Assembly (NCBI RefSeq): GCF_008831265.1
Contig: NZ_VTTH01000002.1
Coordinates: forward strand, 496,001 to 560,000
Origin: Lacisediminimonas profundi
GTDB taxonomy: Bacteria > Pseudomonadota > Gammaproteobacteria > Burkholderiales > Burkholderiaceae_D
DNA: 64,000 nucleotides
Direction of reading: 5' to 3'
The notes below the pieces were generated by a model. That model was not told the DNA's origin. It searched no databases and saw nothing but the letters and a program-made list of their open reading frames with translations. Every line of letters begins with the position of its first letter. The stretch's first letter is position 1. Shown in pieces: positions 26,316 to 35,628 of the stretch. Made by a program: the position numbers and the translations under genes.

Positions 26316-26969
26316 TCAAGCCACCGCGCTGGTATCAAGCGGTGCGCCGGTCTTGGCCACGACTTCCTCGGCGGTCACGCCAGGCGCCAGCTCAACCAAC
26401 TTGAGACCCTGGTCCGTGACGTCGATCACGCCAAGGTCGGTGATGATGCGGTTAATCACCCGCACGCCAGTCAGCGGCAGGTCGCACTCCTTCAGGATCT
26501 TGAACGAGGTCGAACCGTCCTTGTTCTTTGCCACGTGCTCCATCAGTACCACCACCTGCTTGACGCCGGCCACCAGGTCCATCGCGCCGCCCATCCCCTT
26601 GACCATCTTCCCCGGAATCATCCAGTTGGCGAGGTCGCCCCTCTCGGACACCTGCATCGCGCCCAGGATCGCGATATTGATCTTGCCGCCGCGGATCATG
26701 GCGAACGAGTCGGCCGAGCTGAAGTAGGAGGCGCCCGGCAATGCCGTCACCGTCTGCTTGCCGGCATTGATCAGGTCGGGGTCGACCGCGTCATCGGTCG
26801 GGAACGGGCCAATGCCCAGCAATCCGTTTTCCGACTGCAGCCACACTTCGATATCGTCGGGAACGTAGTTGGCCACCATGGTGGGCAGCCCGATCCCGAG
26901 GTTCACATAAAAACCGTCCTGCAATTCCTTCGCCGCACGCGCGGCCATTTCTTCACGAGTCCATGCCAT
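26316..26969 (-). CDS. scoB: 3-oxoacid CoA-transferase subunit B
   Basis: The 217-residue beta subunit of succinyl-CoA:3-ketoacid CoA-transferase moves CoA from succinyl-CoA to acetoacetate. The catalytic Glu lies in [12 protein letters not shown] near residue 52. [13 protein letters not shown] and [27 protein letters not shown] are family-typical. It begins 36 bp after subunit A on the same strand. Length equals known ScoB proteins (~216). Confidence 0.93.
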   Translation of the reverse strand: MAWTREEMAARAAKELQDGFYVNLGIGLPTMVANYVPDDIEVWLQSENGLLGIGPFPTDDAVDPDLINAGKQTVTALPGASYFSSADSFAMIRGGKINIAILGAMQVSERGDLANWMIPGKMVKGMGGAMDLVAGVKQVVVLMEHVAKNKDGSTSFKILKECDLPLTGVRVINRIITDLGVIDVTDQGLKLVELAPGVTAEEVVAKTGAPLDTSAVA

Positions 26970-27005
26970 GTCTGCTCTCCGTTTGTCTTGTCGTTCGCCG
27001 TCGCT

Positions 27006-27704
27006 TTACTTCGTGCGCACCGTGCGCTGCTCGATCCGCTTCTCCGGATTCGCATTGACGACGATGCGGTGAACGAAAATGCTGGGGGTGTGCACATGGT
27101 CCGGGTCGATCTCGCCGACTTCCACCAGCCTCTCGACCTCGACGATGGTGATCTTGCCGGCCATCGCCACGTTCGGATTGAAATTGCGGGACGTCTTGTT
27201 ATAGACCAGGTTGCCCGCCTTGTCGGCCATGTAGGCCTTGACCAGCGAAACGTCCGGCACCAGCGAGCGCTCCAGCACATACTGCTGGCCGTCGAATTCG
27301 CGCAGGTCCTTGCCTTCGGCGACGATGGTGCCGACGCCGGTCTTGGTGAAGAATGCGGGAATGCCGGAACCGCCAGCGCGCAGCTTTTCAGCCAGCGTGC
27401 CCTGCGGCGTGAATTCCAGTTCCAGTTCGCCGGCCAGGTACTGGCGCTCGAACTCCTTGTTCTCGCCCACGTAGGAAGCGATCATTTTCCGGATCTGGCG
27501 GGTACCCAGCAGCAGGCCCAGGCCAAAGCCGTCCACGCCGGCGTTGTTGGAAATCGCCGTCAGGTTCTTCACGCCCGAATCCCGCACTGCGGCGATCAGC
27601 GCTTCCGGAATGCCGCACAGGCCGAATCCGCCCACTGCGATCGTTTGCCCATCCTTCACGACACCTGCAATTGCACTGGCGGCGTCGGGGTAAACTTTCT
27701 TCAT
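27006..27704 (-). CDS. scoA: 3-oxoacid CoA-transferase subunit A
   Basis: The 232-residue alpha subunit pairs with the product of the next gene. The CoA-transferase family 1 signature is seen as DGQTIAVGGFGLCGIPEALI near residue 20, and family-typical GSGIPAFFTKTGVGT near 115 binds CoA. It is the first gene of the two-gene operon. The 159-bp region before it also carries the start of a divergent PAS-LuxR regulator, which may control this operon. Confidence 0.93.
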   Translation of the reverse strand: MKKVYPDAASAIAGVVKDGQTIAVGGFGLCGIPEALIAAVRDSGVKNLTAISNNAGVDGFGLGLLLGTRQIRKMIASYVGENKEFERQYLAGELELEFTPQGTLAEKLRAGGSGIPAFFTKTGVGTIVAEGKDLREFDGQQYVLERSLVPDVSLVKAYMADKAGNLVYNKTSRNFNPNVAMAGKITIVEVERLVEVGEIDPDHVHTPSIFVHRIVVNANPEKRIEQRTVRTK

Positions 27705-27863
27705 ACCAAGCCTCTTATTTTGTGTAAAGTATCAACCTGCCCGGCGTCTCCGGCCAGGCAGTCAGCAGCATAAGTTGCGCCCTGCGGCAGCACAATACCG
27801 TAGAAGTACGGAATACCGATTCTAATTCAACAATCCCGGTCCCCCGGCAAGCCCCCCGCAGAC

Positions 27864-28460
27864 ATGAGCGCTGTACTCCCGATCAACTTTGAAAGCATCT
27901 TCATGCACGCGCCGATCGGCATGTGCGCGTCCGAGAACCGCGTCATCCAGGCATGCAACCAGTTCCTGGCTGACATGTTCGGCTATCCGGCAGGCGCCCT
28001 GTGCGGGCAGTCTTTCTCGGTGCTCTACCCTTCAACCGACGAATTCGAGAGAACCGGCGCGCGCATCGTCCCGATCATGAATGCCCGTGGCCATTACTCC
28101 GACGAGCGCATCATGAAGCGTGCCAACGGCGAGCTTTTCTGGTGCCATGTCACGGGCAAGTCCCTGGTGAAGAATGATGTCCATGCGGTCGGCATCTGGA
28201 CCTTCATCGACCTGAGTGCGAAGCGACCGGTCACCGCCGAACTGACGCCGCGGGAACGTGAAATCGCCGCGCTGCTGGTCGAAGGCAAGACCAGCAAGCA
28301 GATTGGCCGCCAGGTCGACCTGTCGCCGCGTACCGTGGAAATGCACCGTGCAAAGCTGATGCGCAAATTCAGCGCAGCGACCTCCAGCGAACTGGTCAAC
28401 CGCTTGCTGGGCGTGACCCGTCAGGCCGCGCCGGCTTTGCCAATATCCAGCACCGACTGA
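27864..28460 (+). CDS. PAS domain LuxR-type transcriptional regulator
   Basis: The 198-residue protein has an N-terminal PAS domain (residues ~10-118, with GYPAGALCGQ and RIMKRANGELFWCHV) and a C-terminal LuxR-type helix-turn-helix (residues ~125-185, LTPREREIAALLVEGKTSKQIG). There is no receiver domain, so a small ligand or cofactor in the PAS pocket is the likely signal. It is divergent from scoAB. Its last 40 bases overlap the end of the opposite-strand thioesterase gene. Confidence 0.88.
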   Translation: MSAVLPINFESIFMHAPIGMCASENRVIQACNQFLADMFGYPAGALCGQSFSVLYPSTDEFERTGARIVPIMNARGHYSDERIMKRANGELFWCHVTGKSLVKNDVHAVGIWTFIDLSAKRPVTAELTPREREIAALLVEGKTSKQIGRQVDLSPRTVEMHRAKLMRKFSAATSSELVNRLLGVTRQAAPALPISSTD

Positions 28461-28870
28461 GTCGGCTGCATGATCCGCGCCCGCTGCGCTTCCGACAGCG
28501 GCTGCGAGCGCTCCAGCAAATAGTTTACCCAGACCACCTTGGCAGCGCCCTGCGCGCACAGCACGGACGGCTGGTCGACCCGACGTATCTCCTGCCAGGT
28601 CTGTATGCTGCTGCGGCCGATCTCGCCGACCAGCATGCGGACCTCCACGTCGCCCGGATACTTCAACTGCTTCATGAAAGTGCAACTGGCATTGACCACA
28701 ACCGGCCCCTCGCCCTGCGGATCCGGGGCGCAGCCGATTTCGCGCAACCAGTCGAGGCGCGCGTTCTCCATGTAGGTGAAGTAGACCGCATTGTTGACAT
28801 GGCCCAACTCATCCATGTCAGCCCAGCGGATCCCGAGCCGGCTCACATGCACCAGCGTCCTGTCGCTCAT
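28421..28870 (-). CDS. Hotdog-fold acyl-CoA thioesterase (4HBT family)
   Basis: The 149-residue protein has the 4-hydroxybenzoyl-CoA thioesterase-type active site RWADMDELGHVNNAVYFTYMENAR, with the catalytic Asp near residue 18-20. It probably hydrolyses acyl-CoA esters. It lies 10 bp after an SDR gene on the same strand and overlaps the PAS-LuxR gene tail-to-tail by 40 bases. Confidence 0.88.
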   Translation of the reverse strand: MSDRTLVHVSRLGIRWADMDELGHVNNAVYFTYMENARLDWLREIGCAPDPQGEGPVVVNASCTFMKQLKYPGDVEVRMLVGEIGRSSIQTWQEIRRVDQPSVLCAQGAAKVVWVNYLLERSQPLSEAQRARIMQPTQSVLDIGKAGAA

Positions 28871-28880
28871 GCCGCTGCCC

Positions 28881-29657
28881 TCACCAGGCCGTCATGCCGT
28901 CGTCGGCGGTCATGATCGCGCCATTGATGAAACGCGATTCATCGCCGGCCAGCAGAAGCAAAAGCCCGTCCAGGTCCGCTGGCTCACCCAGGCGCTTGCG
29001 GGGCAGCATGTTGACCAGCGCCAGGCCCTGCTCGCTGGCGAAGTGCTCGCGGTTGAGTTCGGTTTCGATATAACCGGGGCAGATTGCATTCACGTTGATG
29101 CCGTAGCGCCCCCACTCCACCGCCATCGATTTCGTCATGTGGAGCACGCCCGCCTTGCTGATGCAGTAGATGCCTATCTGCGGCAGCACCTTCAGGCCGC
29201 CGGCCGAGGCGATATTGATGATCCGGTGTTGCTTGTTGGGTTCGCCCTTGGCGCGCACGATCATGCGCTTGGCCACCTCCTGTGCGACGAAGAAGGCGCC
29301 ACGCAGGTTGGTATCCATCACGTAGGCGTAATCCTCGGGCGTCACGTCGACCAGACGCTGCATCGCCGATACGCCGGAGTTGTTGACCAGGATGTCGATC
29401 GGGCCGGCCTCGGTCTCGGCATGGGCAATGGCCGCCTTGATGCTGGCGTAGTCGGTGACGTCGAGGCTGACTACATGGGCCGCGCCGCCGTTGGACTCTA
29501 TCTCGGCGCGCAACTCCTTCAGCCGATCCAGCCTGCGGGCAGCGAGCACCACCTGCGCACCAGCCTGCGCCAGTATTTTCGCGAAGCGGGCGCCAAGGCC
29601 GCTGGACGCACCGGTGACCAGCGCGATCTTCCCTTCGAAATTGACTTCTATTCCCAC
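28881..29657 (-). CDS. SDR-family oxidoreductase
   Basis: The 258-residue short-chain dehydrogenase has TGASSGLGARFA (cofactor), NNSGVSAM, the Ser in INIASAGG, YCISK and ICPGYIETEL. A GTG start at 29657 is chosen because AGGAG lies 7 nt before it; the nearby ATG (plus-strand CAT at 29660-29662) is out of frame. Together with the downstream thioesterase it may act on an acyl-CoA or hydroxyacyl substrate. Confidence 0.88.
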   Translation of the reverse strand: MGIEVNFEGKIALVTGASSGLGARFAKILAQAGAQVVLAARRLDRLKELRAEIESNGGAAHVVSLDVTDYASIKAAIAHAETEAGPIDILVNNSGVSAMQRLVDVTPEDYAYVMDTNLRGAFFVAQEVAKRMIVRAKGEPNKQHRIINIASAGGLKVLPQIGIYCISKAGVLHMTKSMAVEWGRYGINVNAICPGYIETELNREHFASEQGLALVNMLPRKRLGEPADLDGLLLLLAGDESRFINGAIMTADDGMTAW

Positions 29658-29826
29658 GACATGTCTCCTCTTGCCCCCGCCAGGCAGCTGTTTAGCCAGG
29701 CCCCAGGGAACGTTATCATTGCACGAAGTCGCACCGTCCCGGCCGGTGATGCCTAGCATTCTCCCTCAAAATCCCGGACAATTCGTGCACTTGCTTTAAA
29801 ACTATTCCAACGATTCCTGACTCCTC

Positions 29827-31503
29827 ATGACCACCAACGCAGAACTCATCGAACAATTTGGCCCACGCGAAGCAATGGAGTACGACGTCGTCATCGTCGG
29901 CGGCGGTCCCGCCGGCCTGGCTGCGGCAATACGCCTGAAGCAACTGGCAGCCGAAAAGGGTGGCGAGGTCAACGTTTGCGTGCTGGAGAAAGGCGGCGAA
30001 CTGGGAGCGCACATCCTGTCGGGCGCGGTAATGGATCCCCGTGCGATGAACGAACTCTTCCCGAACTGGAAAGAGCTGGGCGCCCCGCTGAACACGCCGG
30101 TGACTGAAGACCGCTTCATGTTCCTGACCGAAAGCAAGGCCTACAAGACGCCCGGCTGGATGCTTCCGGGCTGCTTCCAGAACCATGGCAACTATGTGGT
30201 CTCGCTGGCCAATGTCGTACGCTGGCTGGGACAGCAGGCGGAGGCGCTCGGGGTCGAAATCTTTCCTGGCTTTCCTGCCGCTGAAATCCTTTATAACGAC
30301 GATGGCTCGGTGAAGGGCGTTGCCACCGGCAACATGGGTGTCGACCGCGAAGGAAATCCGACCGACGCCTTCCAGCTGGGCATGGAACTGCACGCGAAAT
30401 ACACGATGTTCGCGGAAGGCGCACGCGGGCATCTGGGCCGTCAGCTGATGAGCAAATTTGACCTCGCCCGCGATCGCGATCCGCAGACCTATGGCATCGG
30501 CATCAAGGAATTGTGGGAAATCGATCCGGCAAAACACCAGCCGGGCCTGGTGGTCCATACCGCCGGCTGGCCGCTCGATTCGGATACCTACGGCGGTTCC
30601 TTCCTCTATCACCTGGAAGACAACCTGGTTGCGGTCGGCTATGTGGTTGGCCTGGCCTACCAGAACCCTTACCTGTCGCCTTACGAGGAGTTCCAGCGCT
30701 ACAAGACACATCCCGCCATCCGCCCATTCTTCGAAGGCGGCAAGCGCATCTCGTATGGTGCCCGCGCGATCGTCGCCGGTGGCCTGCAATCGCTGCCCAA
30801 GCTGAGCTTCGCCGGCGGCGTCCTGCTCGGTTGCGATGCCGGCTTCCTGAACGCCAGCCGCATCAAGGGCAGCCACGCCGCGATGAAGAGCGGCATGATG
30901 GCGGCAGAAGCGGCATTCGAGGCACTGGCAGCCGGCCGCCAGTCGGACGAGCTGGCCGCCTATCCGGCAGCCTTCGAATCGTCGTGGCTGCATGAAGAGC
31001 TGCATGTCGCCCGCAATTTCAAACCTTTCATGAGCAAGGGGCTGTACGCCGGCACGCTGCTGGTCGGCATTGACCAGGTCCTGTTCCGCGGCAAGGCGCC
31101 GTGGACCCTGCATCACCAGCATGCGGACCACGAAATGCTCAAGCCGGCGGCCAGCTTCAAGCCTATCGTCTATCCGAAGCCGGACGGCAAGCTGACCTTC
31201 GACCGACTGTCATCGGTGTTCATCTCCAACACCAATCATTCGGAAGACCAGCCGATCCACCTGACGCTGAAAAATCCGGACGTGCCGGTGCAGATCAACC
31301 TGGCAAAGTATGCGGGACCCGAGCAACGTTATTGCCCGGCCGGCGTGTATGAATTCGTGAAGACAGATGCCGGTGAGGACCGCTTGCAGATCAATGCGCA
31401 GAACTGCGTGCATTGCAAGACTTGCGACATCAAGGATCCTACGCAGAATATCGTGTGGGTGACGCCCGAAGGTGGTGGCGGGCCGAACTATCCGAACATG
31501 TAA
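29827..31503 (+). CDS. Electron transfer flavoprotein-ubiquinone oxidoreductase
   Basis: The 558-residue membrane-associated flavoprotein passes electrons from ETF (fatty-acid and amino-acid oxidation) to ubiquinone. The FAD motif is [16 protein letters not shown] near residue 22. The C-terminal 4Fe-4S site has Cys in CPAGVYEF and in [13 protein letters not shown] near 525. Length matches known ETF-QO. The gene stands alone on the plus strand. A 15-bp tandem duplication covers its stop codon. Confidence 0.95.
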   Translation: MTTNAELIEQFGPREAMEYDVVIVGGGPAGLAAAIRLKQLAAEKGGEVNVCVLEKGGELGAHILSGAVMDPRAMNELFPNWKELGAPLNTPVTEDRFMFLTESKAYKTPGWMLPGCFQNHGNYVVSLANVVRWLGQQAEALGVEIFPGFPAAEILYNDDGSVKGVATGNMGVDREGNPTDAFQLGMELHAKYTMFAEGARGHLGRQLMSKFDLARDRDPQTYGIGIKELWEIDPAKHQPGLVVHTAGWPLDSDTYGGSFLYHLEDNLVAVGYVVGLAYQNPYLSPYEEFQRYKTHPAIRPFFEGGKRISYGARAIVAGGLQSLPKLSFAGGVLLGCDAGFLNASRIKGSHAAMKSGMMAAEAAFEALAAGRQSDELAAYPAAFESSWLHEELHVARNFKPFMSKGLYAGTLLVGIDQVLFRGKAPWTLHHQHADHEMLKPAASFKPIVYPKPDGKLTFDRLSSVFISNTNHSEDQPIHLTLKNPDVPVQINLAKYAGPEQRYCPAGVYEFVKTDAGEDRLQINAQNCVHCKTCDIKDPTQNIVWVTPEGGGGPNYPNM

Positions 31504-31518
31504 TATCCGAACATGCAA
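31489..31518. repeat. 15-bp tandem duplication across the ETF-QO stop codon
   Basis: TATCCGAACATG(T/C)AA occurs twice in a row (31489-31503 and 31504-31518). The first copy ends in the TAA stop, while the second has CAA at the same point. The frame stays open past the second copy. Confidence 0.85.
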
Positions 31519-31521
31519 TAC

Positions 31522-31548
31522 AAATGCGGGCCGTGCAGGCCCGCATTT
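31522..31548 (+). terminator. Terminator-like hairpin after ETF-QO
   Basis: A perfect 11-bp stem AAATGCGGGCC / GGCCCGCATTT with a 5-nt loop begins 18 bp after the stop codon. The T-tract is short (TTTCATTT). Confidence 0.65.
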
Positions 31549-31620
31549 CATTTAACGTCGGTCAGAAGTTGCCGTGGTGGGGCGCGGCCGGCTTGGGTGC
31601 AATCACCGACGCCTGCAGCG

Positions 31621-32181
31621 TCAATCGCGAGCCGTCCACTCCCCGGCCAGGATCTTCTCCAGCCAGAACGTGCCGATCACCGTCTTCACGTCGGTGATTT
31701 TCCCTTCCCTCACCCACTGCAGCATGTCGTCCAGCGAGACCGAAATCGTCTCAAGGAATTCCTCTTCGTCCAGCTTCGCTTCGCCCGCAACCAGATCGCG
31801 CGCCAGGTAGATTTCGAGATGCTCGTCCGAATACGCAATCGCGTTATGGATCGTGCAAACATGCTGCCAGTTGCCAGCCGTGTAACCGGTCTCCTCGACC
31901 AGTTCACGCTGTGCGCACAGCAGCGGATCTTCCCCGGCATCGATTTTCCCGGCGGGAAATTCAATGAAGACCCTGTGCAAGGGATAGCGGAACTGCCTCT
32001 CCAGCAAGATCTTCCCGTCTGGCAGCAGCGGCAGGATGACGACAGCGCCGGGATGGCGGATATATTCGCGAGCGGCGGTGTTGCCGTCGGGCAGCCGGAC
32101 CGTGTCGCGCGCAACAGTCAGGAAATGACCACTGTAGACCTGCTGGCTATCGACACAGCTTTCTTCCAGGTGCTTGTCCAT
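31621..32181 (-). CDS. Nudix hydrolase (ADP-ribose pyrophosphatase-like)
   Basis: The 186-residue enzyme hydrolyses a nucleoside diphosphate linked to another group, probably ADP-ribose. The complete Nudix box GKIDAGE-x7-RELVEETGY lies at residues ~77-99. The N-terminal REYIRHPGAVVILPLL and the FRYPL..FIEFPAG region fit the ADP-ribose class. It follows the DUF2818 gene at the end of the complex I block on the same strand. Confidence 0.88.
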   Translation of the reverse strand: MDKHLEESCVDSQQVYSGHFLTVARDTVRLPDGNTAAREYIRHPGAVVILPLLPDGKILLERQFRYPLHRVFIEFPAGKIDAGEDPLLCAQRELVEETGYTAGNWQHVCTIHNAIAYSDEHLEIYLARDLVAGEAKLDEEEFLETISVSLDDMLQWVREGKITDVKTVIGTFWLEKILAGEWTARD

Positions 32182-32266
32182 GGGACTCCGTGCAGGGGAA
32201 AGAGGAACCAGGAAAAGGGAAGGAGGAAAAGCAGGGAAAGGACGCCGGCGGCAGCAAGCTTGCCAC

Positions 32267-32575
32267 TCACTCGTGGCGCTGCCGCCTCAGGTAGCGGTAG
32301 GCAAATCCCGGGAAGGCCAGGACAAGGAAAAAACAGGCCGTGACTGCATAGAATTCCCAGTTCTGCGGGGCCACGTTGCCAGCCCGCGACTCGAGCAGGC
32401 GCGCAAGAAGGCCGACAGCGAAATACAGCACGATCAGTTCGAGAAGCCGCATCCAGAGCGGCTTGCTGCCACGCTTGAGCGCGACTGCGCCGAACAGGCG
32501 CTCATTGGCGAACGGGACGTTGGCAGCAAACGCTGCCAACAGGACCACGAACCAGCTTGAAAGGGAAATGTCCAC
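32267..32575 (-). CDS. DUF2818 family small membrane protein
   Basis: The 102-residue protein has three predicted membrane segments (around residues 5-22, 43-60 and 75-93) and a basic tail. The pattern (SLSSWFVVLLAAFAANVPF..NERLFG) is that of the DUF2818 family, which sits directly after nuoN in many Burkholderiales. Function unknown. Its conserved place suggests a role in complex I assembly or stability; this is inference. Confidence 0.82.
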   Translation of the reverse strand: MDISLSSWFVVLLAAFAANVPFANERLFGAVALKRGSKPLWMRLLELIVLYFAVGLLARLLESRAGNVAPQNWEFYAVTACFFLVLAFPGFAYRYLRRQRHE

Positions 32576-32596
32576 CGATGGCGCGCCGGTGCCGGA

Positions 32597-34084
32597 TCAG
32601 GACGCGAGCGTCCGGGTGATGGCGGCGATGCAGGCGGCCATCAGCGGGCCCGGCAGCAGGCCGAGGGCCACGATCGCCACGCCATTTGCCGACAGCGCAA
32701 AACGCATCTCGCCAGGCACGACGATGGGCGCAGTGTCGTTCGCATCGTCGAAGTACATCACCTTGATCACGCGCAGATAATAATAGGCGCCAATCAGCGA
32801 GAACAGGACCGACACCACGGCCAGCCAGACCTGCCCGGTGGCCAGCACCGACTGCAGCACTGCCAGCTTGGCGTAGAAACCGACCATCGGCGGCACACCG
32901 GCCAGCGACAGCATCAGGATCATCATGACCGCGGCAAACCACGGGCTGCGCTGGTTGAGCCCCTTGAAATCGTCGATGTTCTCGGCTTCAAAACCGGAGC
33001 GCGACAGCAGCATCACGACACCGAAGGTGCCAAGCGTGGTCAGCACATAGGTGAGCGTATAGAACAGCGATCCACTGTAGGCACTGGCTGCGGAAGCAGC
33101 ATTGCTGCCGCTGAACACGCCTGCCAGCAGGCCGAGCAGCATGAAACCTGTTTGCGAGATGGTCGAATAGGCCAGCATGCGCTTGATGTTGGTCTGCACG
33201 ATCGCCGTGATATTGCCGACTGCCAGCGAGAGTACGGCCAGCACCGTCAGCATCTGCTGCCAATCGACCGCCAGCGACCACAGGCCTTCCACCAGCAATC
33301 GCATGCAGATCGCGAACGCCGCCAGCTTGGGAGCACCGGCAATCAGCAGCGTGACCGAAGTCGGGGCACCCTGGTAGACGTCCGGTGCCCACATGTGGAA
33401 CGGCGCGGCAACCAGTTTGAAGCCCAGGCCGGCAACCACAAACACCACACCGAACACCATTACCGTGCGGTTGACGGCACCCGAAGCTGCGGCGCGGGCG
33501 ACTTCACCCAAGTCGAGCGAGCCGGTCGCTCCGTACAGCATCGAGATGCCATACAGCAGGAAGCCGGAGGCCATGGCGCCGAGCACGAAATATTTCATCG
33601 CCGCTTCGGTCGACACCGAGTGATTGCGGCGCAGCGCCACCAGCGCATAGAGCGACAGCGACATCAATTCCAGGCCGAGGTAGATGATCAGGAAGTTATT
33701 GCCCGAGATCATGACCATCTGGCCCAGCAGTGAGAACAGCGCCAGCACGTAGAACTCGCCGCCCAGGTCGCCACTCAGCATGCCGCGCTGGGTGGTGTAC
33801 TGGCGCGAATAGATCAGCGTCATGCCCACTGCCAGATAGGAGAACAGCTTGAGCAGGCTGGCCATCGGATCCGAAACGAAAGCGTTGCGGAAGGTGTAGG
33901 TCGTGGCGCCTGCGCTGAAATCGGCGAACGAGAGGCAGCCGCACACGACCAGGGTCGCCAGCGCCAGCCAATAGGTCAGGTTGCGCCGGGCCGCCGGCAG
34001 GAACATGTCGATCAGCAGGATCGCGCAGGTGGCGATCAGCAGAAAGATCTCGGGATACAGCGGAGCCAGATTCAGGTTGTTCAT
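32597..34084 (-). CDS. nuoN: NADH-quinone oxidoreductase subunit N
   Basis: The 495-residue antiporter-like membrane subunit of complex I has about 14 transmembrane segments and helps pump protons. The family region [21 protein letters not shown] near residue 225 includes the conserved Lys and the discontinuous-helix motif. It is the last nuo gene, 29 bp after nuoM and 21 bp before DUF2818. Confidence 0.96.
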   Translation of the reverse strand: MNNLNLAPLYPEIFLLIATCAILLIDMFLPAARRNLTYWLALATLVVCGCLSFADFSAGATTYTFRNAFVSDPMASLLKLFSYLAVGMTLIYSRQYTTQRGMLSGDLGGEFYVLALFSLLGQMVMISGNNFLIIYLGLELMSLSLYALVALRRNHSVSTEAAMKYFVLGAMASGFLLYGISMLYGATGSLDLGEVARAAASGAVNRTVMVFGVVFVVAGLGFKLVAAPFHMWAPDVYQGAPTSVTLLIAGAPKLAAFAICMRLLVEGLWSLAVDWQQMLTVLAVLSLAVGNITAIVQTNIKRMLAYSTISQTGFMLLGLLAGVFSGSNAASAASAYSGSLFYTLTYVLTTLGTFGVVMLLSRSGFEAENIDDFKGLNQRSPWFAAVMMILMLSLAGVPPMVGFYAKLAVLQSVLATGQVWLAVVSVLFSLIGAYYYLRVIKVMYFDDANDTAPIVVPGEMRFALSANGVAIVALGLLPGPLMAACIAAITRTLAS

Positions 34085-34113
34085 GTTTTGCGTTTGGTTG
34101 CGTCTGCGGTCGA

Positions 34114-35604
34114 CTACTGAGCCAGCTTGGAAACGGAAACGTGCTTGAGCAGGTCGGCGACCGAGGTCTGCAGCGTGTCGGTGACCGGCGCCGGCCAGAC
34201 ACCCATCACGATCACCGCAATGGCGAGCACGCCGAGCATCAGGAATTCACGCGTATTCAGGTCGGCGAGCGCCGCGACATGCGGATGCTTCACCTCGCCG
34301 AACGCCACGCGCTTGACCAGCCACAGCGAGTATGCGGCGCCAAAAATCAGCGCGGTCGCTGCCAGCAAGCCGATCCAGAAATTGAATTGCACGCTGCCCA
34401 GGATCACCATGAACTCGCCGACGAAACCGGAGGTCGCCGGCAGGCCGCAGTTGGCCAGCGAGAACAGGACGAAGAAGGTGGCAAAGCGCGGCATCACGTT
34501 CACTACCCCGCCGTAGTCGGCGATCTCGCGCGAATGCACGCGGTCGTACAACACCCCGATGCACAGGAACATGGCGGCCGACACGAAGCCGTGCGAGATC
34601 ATCTGCATTACCGCGCCCTGCACGCCCATGTCATTGAAGACGAAAAAGCCAAGCGTGACGAAGCCCATGTGAGCGATCGAGGAATAGGCGACCAGCTTTT
34701 TCATGTCGGCCTGCACCAGCGCGACCAGGCCGATGTAGATGACGGCGATCAGCGACAGCGTGATCACGAACGGCGCCAGGTAGTGGCTGGCATCGGGCGT
34801 GACCGGCAGCGAGAAGCGCAGGAAGCCGTAGCCGCCCAGCTTCAGCATGATCGCAGCCAGCACGACCGAGCCGCCGGTCGGTGCTTCGACGTGGGCATCC
34901 GGCAGCCAGGTGTGTACCGGCCACATCGGCACCTTGACCGCGAACGCCATCAGGAAAGCGAGGAAGATCAGGATCTGCGTGCCCATCGCCAGCGGCAGCT
35001 TGTGCCACGTGAGGATGTCGAACGAGCCGCCCGATTTGTTATAGAGGAACAGCAATGCCACCAGCATCAGCAGCGAACCGAAGAAGGTGTAAAGGAAGAA
35101 CTTCAGCGCCGCATACACCCGGTTCGGACCGCCCCAGACGCCGATGATGATGAACATCGGGATCAACGTGGCTTCGAAGAACACAAAGAACAGCATCGCG
35201 TCGACCGCGCAGAACACGCCGATCATTGCGCCCGACAGGATCAGGAAAGCACCCATGTATTGCGACACGCGCTTCTCGATCACTTCCCAAGCGGAGATCA
35301 CGACGATCACGGTGATGAACGCGGTCAGCGGGACGAACCAGAGCGACAAGCCGTCGACGCCGAGGTGATAGAAGATGTTGAAACGCCCTATCCATTCGGT
35401 TTTCTCGACGAATTGCATGCCGTGCGCGGCATTGTCGAATTTCTGGATGAGCGGCAGCGTCACCAGGAAGCTGACGACGGAGCCCAACAGCGACACGCCG
35501 CGCACCAGGCCAGGATTATCATCACGGCCGAAGGCCAGTATGAACGCGCCGAACAGGATCGGCAGCCAGATCGCGAGGCTGAGATAAGGAAGAGTTGACT
35601 GCAT
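34114..35604 (-). CDS. nuoM: NADH-quinone oxidoreductase subunit M
   Basis: The 496-residue proton-pumping antiporter-like subunit has about 14 membrane segments. The conserved Glu in WEVIEKR-like helix and [22 protein letters not shown] near residue 225 are visible. It follows nuoL by 24 bp in the nuo operon. Confidence 0.96.
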   Translation of the reverse strand: MQSTLPYLSLAIWLPILFGAFILAFGRDDNPGLVRGVSLLGSVVSFLVTLPLIQKFDNAAHGMQFVEKTEWIGRFNIFYHLGVDGLSLWFVPLTAFITVIVVISAWEVIEKRVSQYMGAFLILSGAMIGVFCAVDAMLFFVFFEATLIPMFIIIGVWGGPNRVYAALKFFLYTFFGSLLMLVALLFLYNKSGGSFDILTWHKLPLAMGTQILIFLAFLMAFAVKVPMWPVHTWLPDAHVEAPTGGSVVLAAIMLKLGGYGFLRFSLPVTPDASHYLAPFVITLSLIAVIYIGLVALVQADMKKLVAYSSIAHMGFVTLGFFVFNDMGVQGAVMQMISHGFVSAAMFLCIGVLYDRVHSREIADYGGVVNVMPRFATFFVLFSLANCGLPATSGFVGEFMVILGSVQFNFWIGLLAATALIFGAAYSLWLVKRVAFGEVKHPHVAALADLNTREFLMLGVLAIAVIVMGVWPAPVTDTLQTSVADLLKHVSVSKLAQ

Positions 35605-35628
35605 GATTTTCTTTTCTTTTACCTGCCG

